Source of the DNA: Symsagittifera roscoffensis
Lineage: Eukaryota > Xenacoelomorpha > Acoela > Convolutidae
Assembly (NCBI RefSeq): GCF_963678635.1
Contig: NC_087067.1
Location: 13,678,844-13,742,843, forward strand
DNA: 64,000 nucleotides
Reading direction: 5' to 3'
Part shown: piece after piece, positions 57,845-64,000 of the stretch
Position numbering within the stretch: the stretch's first letter is position 1
Layout of the letters: the number at the start of each line of letters is the position of its first letter
Translations under genes and position numbers: made by a program
The notes under the pieces: generated by a model
The model's input: the letters and a program-made list of their open reading frames with translations, nothing else
The model's database searches: none
Told to the model about the DNA's origin: nothing

Positions 57845-58180
57845 AAAATAAAAATCAGCGTTTGAACGTAAAATAATTTTCAGATTTTTATCACATCCAA
57901 ATTGAAAAACCTGATTTATCAAAAATAAGTTTCGACTATGTCAGAAAAAAAACATTTATCTTATTATACCTGGTAAACTAACGTAAAAAACTGCTTTAAA
58001 TATAATTCCGCGCGGAATTATTTTTAAAACAAATTTTTACGGTTGTTCACCAGCAACTGGCGTGATAAGTTGAATTTTTTTGTTCTGACATAGTTCAAAC
58101 TTATTTTTTGACTAATCATGTTTTTTCACTTTGGATGTGACAAAAATCTGAATTTTTTTTACATCAAAGCTTCATTTATA
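57845..58180. repeat. Long imperfect palindrome (about 335 bp)
   Basis: The centre is the perfect 20-bp palindrome ATAATTCCGCGCGGAATTAT at 58,002-58,021. On both sides, complementary sequence extends about 155 bp with mismatches: for example ATAAGTTTCGACTATGTC on the left against the reverse complement of GACATAGTTCAAACTTAT on the right, and ATCACATCC against GGATGTGAC. It could form a long hairpin and resembles a fold-back or MITE element. Confidence 0.75.
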
Positions 58181-58469
58181 CTTACTTTGTTTGGCTAAAC
58201 ATAGCTTCTGGGACTTCTGTTTAAGATCATCAGTGACCCATTTTGTCAACCCACAAAAAATGAAAGACATCTTCTTGGTCTGCTTGAAAACCCTTTTATT
58301 ATTTGGTGCAGCATTGTTTTTCACTGGATTGAACAAGCCGACTGGACTTTAAAGAGAAGGACTTTAGGCTGAAATTCAGGTTTTTAAGCTCCTCAAATGT
58401 TGAATACTTAGATTAATTTTGTCGCCATACAATCAAATCTACCCCAGATAATTAGGTCTTTTCAGTTCA

Positions 58470-59250
58470 CGGGTTGAGGTGTTTGACTTATGTTTTGACC
58501 GAGTTCGGTCGAAGAAACGGATATTCTTCGACCCAAACCCGTGGTCGAAAACAGCCTTTTCGGTTGAGCACAATTGTGAATCATAGTCGAAAACAACTTA
58601 ATTTAAAAACTATATATTCAAACACGAAGTTGAAATTAAATTATGGTGAAAATATGATTGAAATATAATCCAGAACGAAGTAGAACACAAAGTGTGGTCA
58701 AAACACAGTTAAAGAAATGTTCCATGAAGTTCCATAAAGTTCCATAAATGTTCCATAAAATTTCGACTACTGCGAGGTCGAAACTTTATGGAACACAAAA
58801 TTGTGGTCAAAACATAGTCGTACTCAGTTTTGAAGCATAGGCTATCACAAGAATTGGGTAACAAATGATATTAGACAAAATTCGAGGAGCGATCTGATGC
58901 AAAAAAGCAACTTATCATGAAGTTTTGACGTTTTCCACATTTAAATTCAAAAATTTGATCAATCAAAACATAAGTTGAGACTTTGTTAGAACAAAAGTAA
59001 TCAAAACATAGCACGCTTGAACCACAAAAATTACATTTTTGCTCCGGTCGAATCGGTCGAAATATAACCATTTTGATTCGAGTCGGTCAAAATATAAAAC
59101 GCTTGAGTCAAACAAATGCGAAAAATTATTTTTTCATCGGTCGAGTCGGTTGAAACATAGTCATCGGTTTAGTTCGCATCGCGCAAAACATAGCTCACTT
59201 GGGTCGAACACAGTCAAACACATTTATATTTGGTAGATTCTATCGAATCA
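58470..59250 (+). repeat. Degenerate short-repeat region (GGTCGAAA / AAAACATAG)
   Basis: More than ten variants of GGTCGA or GGTCAA followed by AAACATAG, AAATATA or AAACACAG are spread over 780 bp. A separate run of four GTTCCATAAA-like units is at 58,718-58,761. The open frames it creates (for example 59,039-59,236) follow the repeats and are not credible genes. Confidence 0.6.
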
Positions 59251-59265
59251 TAAATAGTTTGAGTC

Positions 59266-59504
59266 AATTTGGCATGAACACGTCATTTTTTTGATCGCCT
59301 TGTTTGAATCATACATTCCAAACCCTATACGATATTGCGTTTTTTTAAAATCAGGTTATAGCTAGAATGGCTAGATTTTTAGAACTAAGAATCTAATGGC
59401 TAGAACTAATTTCAACGAACCACTATCGTACGCTAAGATCCAAATTTAGAACAAAAAAAGATCAGTTTCGTAAGTTTTCAGGTTGCAGATTCTATAATTG
59501 AACT
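59266..59504 (+). repeat. 240-bp direct repeat, copy 1
   Basis: AATTTGGCATGAACACGTC through TATAATTGAACT matches 59,930-60,170 with about a dozen differences. No coding content. Confidence 0.8.
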
Positions 59505-59929
59505 CGACCTGAAACTTAATCGGCTCGATGTCTGAAAATCTGTGTCGTGCTCCACTGTTTGAGAAATTCTATCTAAATATTAATAACCTAGAAGAAAAAA
59601 ACAAGTCTGAAAAATATTTTAATTAAATTGTCTGTTCTCAGACAAATTAATTTTGTTGAACAGTGAAAGAATGACCAATGGTATCTAAACAAAACCTCAA
59701 CTTTTCCAAATAGAAAAGTTTTAAAAAATTACTAATAACAAAACGCGGTCTGTTTTAACCCATTCCCCTTTCAAAGTAAAGTGGTAGAATGAACAATTTC
59801 ACTAACTACATAATCTCCGTAGACATAACCAGGAAGAAAAAATTTATCTTCAATGAAATTAATATATGCACAAGCAAAGTACAAAATGAGTAAGTATCCA
59901 GTTTTAAAGGGTCGGTAAATCTGCGTTTA
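59505..59929. other. AT-rich spacer between the direct repeats
   Basis: No gene or repeat recognised. Confidence 0.4.
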
Positions 59930-60170
59930 AATTTGGCATAAACACGTCATTTTTTTGATCGCTTTGTTTGAATCATACATTCCAAACTTTATAAGATATT
60001 GCGTTTTTTTAAAAATCAGGTTATGGCTAGAATGGCTAGAATTCTAGAACTAAGAATATTAAAGGCTAGAACTAATTTCAACGAACCACTATCGTACACT
60101 AAGATCCAAATTTAGAACAAAAAAAGATCAGTTTCGTAAGTTTTCAGGTTGCATATTCTATAATTGAACT
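59930..60170 (+). repeat. 240-bp direct repeat, copy 2
   Basis: Second copy of 59,266-59,504; differences include CATAAACACG for CATGAACACG and a few 1-3 bp indels. Confidence 0.8.
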
Positions 60171-61358
60171 ATAATCGATATTGTTTGTACAACTATTGTA
60201 CTGCTTAAAAAAACACAGAAAATTATTAGCAAGTTACATTTACTGGGTTAAGGTTAAGACCTTAAGATTGAACGTTTCAAAAAACTTGCGTAGGTGTAGT
60301 TTTCATGGAGGTTTTGACCAGTCTCCCAAGTTTTTCTTCATATTCTGATCAAATGTTGACGAAGTCTCGCCCTTATATTCCGCGTTTGGGTAGGGGAAAA
60401 TGCAATATAATTCGGGTAAAAGTTTTCTGAAGAGGAATTAGTACCCCAAAAAAAATCTGAAAGATCGAAACAAATTCACAAATGTTCGGGCGCTGCTTAA
60501 AAATTAATATATATATTTTTTCATTTTGAGTCTTTTATGACTTGATTTATGCCAGTGCGTTAATCTTTGTTGACTAATAATTTCAGATAGTTACGATTAT
60601 TTTACGTATAAAATTAAAAATTGTCAATCAACCAGATATCTGAAATCAATCTACCTCATAACCAACACAATTCAGAAAGATTGGGGTTGGGGGTAAATTT
60701 CGACCGACTCGCTACTCAATAATGTCATGTCCATGTGTGGTCTGTTACTTGCTCCTGAAATTTCAAGTCAATATTAGAAACCGGTGAAGTCAGCTTTAGA
60801 AACCGGTAGATACCCCAATAGTTTTAATTGGAGGTGATTTTGTTTGAGAAGTTCTCGAAATAATTGATGAAGATTTTGTTCCATGAATCTAAGTCTAGTG
60901 ATAAGAAAGAACCTTTCGTGTTTCTCGAATGCTGGTGGGGGCTGTAGTCTGCGGTATTGTCTTTTTTTGTGGAGACATCTCTCTTCTTGCTGCTGAGATC
61001 GTAGGATTATTCTCGCTCGGACTAGTGGGTAGGGAGTAAGCAAAATTTTGGTCAGCCCAGGAAAGGGCTAGCGTGTAATCTAGAGCTAGCGTGAAATCGG
61101 AAGAGTCTGGGAGTCAATGAGTTTGGCTTAGTTAAAATGAAAGATATGGCTAAGAACTTTGCTCTAAAATTACATAAAAGTCATTCTCTAAGCTCGTTCA
61201 ATCTATGATCTCCCGCTGCACAATAAATATATTTCAAATTATTATTTTTTAAAAAGCTACTAAAAACAAAATGCAAAAAACATTGACTCAATTTTATCTG
61301 GAAAACCCATGTTAGTGACTTTCTTTGTTTAAAAAAACAACGAAAATTATGAAGTGTT
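60171..61358. other. Mostly non-coding, one unassigned minus-strand ORF
   Basis: The only frame of interest is minus 60,774-61,043 (89 residues, rich in Gln, Arg and Leu, with RRLQPPPAFEKHE). It lies downstream of the integrase relic on the same strand and could be its decayed 3' part, but no integrase motif is visible. A micro-duplication GCTAGCGTG occurs at 61,069 and 61,088. Confidence 0.35.
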
Positions 61359-62190
61359 TTAAATCACTTGAGTCGAAAGAAGTTTCGTAAAAGAATCGAT
61401 ATACAATAAAATGTTTTTCTTCCTTCTACCGAAAGCCTCGAACGGTCCGGCAAGTGCTACATCCAATTCTTGGTTAGCGAATGACAGGTCCAGAATGTGC
61501 CGTTTCCAATAGTAGTTTGAGATTCTTACAGACTTTTCAGCATTGCTGGCATGACTTGCGTTGGTGGAAGATCTACCGAAAGATGTGTGGCTACCAAATT
61601 TTTTCGAATTGTGCCGGATGGGTTTCATGTACTATGGGATGAAATACCAAACGGATTGCTGCAGGAACTAGGAGCTTGTTATAAGAGGAAGTTGGTCGAC
61701 TTTGGTCGACTTTGAGGAAGTTGGTCGACTTTGAACCGGTTTGAGATTCTTACCAACTTTTCCGCATTGCTGGCATGACTTGCGTTGGTAGAAAATCTAC
61801 CGATAGATGTGTGGCTACCAAGTTTTTTCGAATTGTGCCGGATGGGTTTCATGTACTATGGGATGAAATACCCCACGGATTGCTGCAGGAACTAGGAGCT
61901 TGTTATAAGAGGAAGTTGGTCGACTTTGAATTGAAAGTATTTCGTGAAGTTCTCCTTGTATGTAGCTTGGTTTTCCCATGTTCTAATTTTCTTGATTGTT
62001 GAGATCACTTCCCAAGTAATTCTATCGTCCTTTGTTATAATATGGGGCTGCTTATTGGAGCAGTGATTTTCTCGGATCAGAGAAGAAGTAGGCAGCTTGA
62101 GGTCAGCTTTATATTTAGTAAGTAAAGACTGATGGTCTGCCGGTACATTTTGAATCCTATTTTCTTGCCCTAGAATGGAAAAAACTGCAT
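61359..62190 (-). pseudogene. Integrase relic of a second gypsy-type element
   Basis: Read on the minus strand: an open stretch from about 62,190 to 61,930 (NRIQNVPADHQS...), then LVPAAIR and VHETHPAQFEK (His pair of the zinc domain), CQQCGK..KNLKP (Cys pair), and in frame 61,628-61,359 NQELDVALAGPF and NILLYIDSFTK, the first catalytic-Asp region of an integrase core. Frameshifts and stops separate these blocks, and the zinc domain is duplicated. The sequence differs clearly from the array integrase (VQIDYQK, MIDHFT), so it is another family. Confidence 0.6.
61516..61929 (-). repeat. Tandem duplication (224-bp offset) inside the integrase relic
   Basis: TTTGAGATTCTTAC at 61,516 recurs at 61,740 and the following 185 bp match with about ten differences. 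The joint contains a smaller triplication of GTTGGTCGACTTT (61,690-61,733). Each copy encodes the integrase zinc domain; only the copy at 61.5 kb is followed by the core. Confidence 0.8.
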
Positions 62191-62199
62191 TTTTTGAGT

Positions 62200-64000
62200 G
62201 TCTGAGTTAAACAATTAACAGTAGAAGAAAATTTTTTGTTTGTCATTGAAGATAATGTAACGTTTTTTGAGAGTCTCGACAAATCAAACTAATCAACAGT
62301 GAATTGTTCATCGGGATATCATTTCTTACATTTCAGTTTATTGAATTTCTATTTCATTAAAAAAGTATATCGTTTTCTGATTATTCAAAAATCTTGACGC
62401 AAACGCAATCGTTTTCCACTCGCTCGTTGCTGCTGTTCTGGTGTTGATCAGAATCCGCTATGAGAGGCTTCAGTTTACAGTTTAGTCTTTAACATCGACG
62501 TGGCTGTTTTCTGTGGAGCTTACAGTTTTAAAATCAATTTTTCAAAAATAACTGTAACTGGCTAATCGGCGTTCCATGGATAAACTGATATTTTGTTTAA
62601 ACGCAGTCTGATCAGTGAGCTAATTTTTGACCAGTTCTGCACTTCTGTACAACTTTGAGCATTTGTTTTACTGAAGCAAAAACACAATTCTGAAAACTTC
62701 TTCCATATTTTTTTGAGTCGGTTTTTTCGTACAATTTTGCATCAATGCATCTGGTATCTTGATTCCCACTTATTCGATGTCTCCTTGAGTTAATGCACAT
62801 TTTCTTTATTTATCTGCCATATCATTATTGTCCTAGACTGAAAAAACTCTTATAGAAACCGTATTGTGTTTTTCGAAGGAAACTTTGATACAATCAAATA
62901 ATCGTCAATAAAATTTTTCATATTAAGGATACCCCTTAAAACAGAATAGCTGTTTTTTGTATTTCATTCGGCATAAAGCCAAGTGCGTAAAACCCTGTTG
63001 GAAATTGATAATTACCAGTGGTATTTCAGCCTACAATGCTTGTTTACTTGTTGCTTTGCAAAATTTCAGATGGCTATAATCTTATCAAGAATTAAATTGC
63101 TAGAACAAATTTGCCCTGGTTTTTCTGATAAAAAACTACGTTATCTAATACTTAGTTGATTTTTGACATCAGGTACTAGTTTTTCAACTTTTTTGATCAT
63201 TTGCAATTTCTGAATTTATTGCCAATTTGATTCATTCATCTTTCTTTTTTGTTATAACTTTATTGCAAATGAACTAATTTTCCACGCTTTTTTCTAAATT
63301 AAAAAAACTCTCAACTCGGCCCTCCCAGTTAGCATACAGACAGAGACTCGTCTACCGCTAGTTTGAACGGGTTTGAACGGCCTATGAAAAAAGTAATACT
63401 TTCACGAAACTTTTAAATAGATCTCTAAAACCTGAGTTACATGAAAAGATAAATTGGAAGGTTTACTACCAGCTAGTGGATGGCTGACTGAACAGAACGG
63501 TTTTTGAAAGTTTTTTGTTTGACTTCGATCCCATGTTTTGCAAAGTTACCATTTCCCAAAGTTTTGAAATAAATCCCTCAGTCAGAAAAACGGGGTCTCT
63601 TCTAAAAACAAATCGTGGGACTGCTTGCTTCCAAAACTTCGCCTAAGATGATGATCGAATCATTTACGAATCCACAGTTCATCTAAATCCTGTATCTGTT
63701 TTATTTTTCAACCGCGGGTTTTTTTTCAAGTTGGGATATCTGAGTTTTGTCTGTGCACATTCTTTTGGTTTATAGAACTGACTGCTTTTGCCAAGTATGC
63801 AAATATTTGCATATTTACAACCATCTTCCAGTCTTATGTACAGAAACTTCGAATTTTAATTCGCCCCGATCGTGGATGGCCCTTAGGATAAAAACTGAGA
63901 TTACATCATCGTCGCTCTGACCATTTTCATTCCATCCAATAGTCACTCCACAAAACATTTGGTTATCATTGCAAAATATTTTCGCTTGGACGGATGTACA
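62200..64000. other. AT-rich region, nothing recognised
   Basis: Short frames only (for example minus 62,612-62,800), without motifs. No repeats or RNA genes seen by eye. Confidence 0.45.

Noticed and set aside
1-64000. tRNA or rRNA genes
   Set aside because: No cloverleaf or conserved rRNA segments were noticed; only tRNA-complementary primer sites were found. A covariance-model search would be decisive.

Overview
The window looks like a mobile-element graveyard from an invertebrate animal genome. No host gene could be recognised. The evidence for an animal is the mix of elements: a Ty3/gypsy-type LTR retroelement with gag zinc knuckles, protease, reverse transcriptase (RT), RNase H and integrase; Penelope-like elements with GIY-YIG endonuclease domains; and a non-LTR retroelement with an ADD-box RT and a C-terminal Cys/His domain. 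All sit in strongly AT-rich, minisatellite-rich DNA. The phylum cannot be fixed from the sequence. Almost every reading frame is broken by stops or frameshifts, so coding features are mostly listed as pseudogenes.

Layout. 1-7.3 kb: broken 3' coding region of an LTR-type element (element A), with an SGNH/GDSL-hydrolase domain whose three catalytic blocks are visible, a second SGNH-like domain and two long unassigned segments. 7.7-15.8 kb: two copies of a 2.46-kb block, each carrying the same dead Penelope-like insertion, separated by a copy of the element's 3' end (10.2-11.9 kb) and of a putative LTR block (12.1-13.3 kb). 16.0-19.2 kb and 20.7-23.7 kb: two copies of a putative LTR/leader with a 25-bp minisatellite, a lysine-tRNA-like primer binding site and the start of gag. 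24.1-40.25 kb: a 6,597-bp tandem array of gag-protease-RT-RNase H-partial integrase (about 2.4 units) without LTRs at the joints. 40.25-45.2 kb: the only complete integrase, then a macro domain, then an ORF with coiled coil and a degenerate SGNH domain. 46.7-50.9 kb: non-LTR element copies on the minus strand, with a third copy of the SGNH-element 3' region (49.84-50.58 kb) wedged in. 51.7-53.5 kb: Penelope-like copies on the minus strand, head to tail. 53.5-64 kb: AT-rich DNA with local duplications, a 330-bp palindrome and an integrase relic of a second gypsy-type family.

Putting the pieces together, the dominant element appears to have the order LTR, PBS, gag with two zinc knuckles, aspartic protease, RT, RNase H, integrase, macro domain, then a second ORF with coiled coil and SGNH-type hydrolase, then LTR. 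A macro (ADP-ribose-binding-type) domain and an SGNH hydrolase in one LTR element is the most unusual biology here. The copies in this window are inactive: protease DTG is DIG, one integrase zinc histidine is Leu, the second integrase Asp is Asn, and RT has stops shared by all array units.
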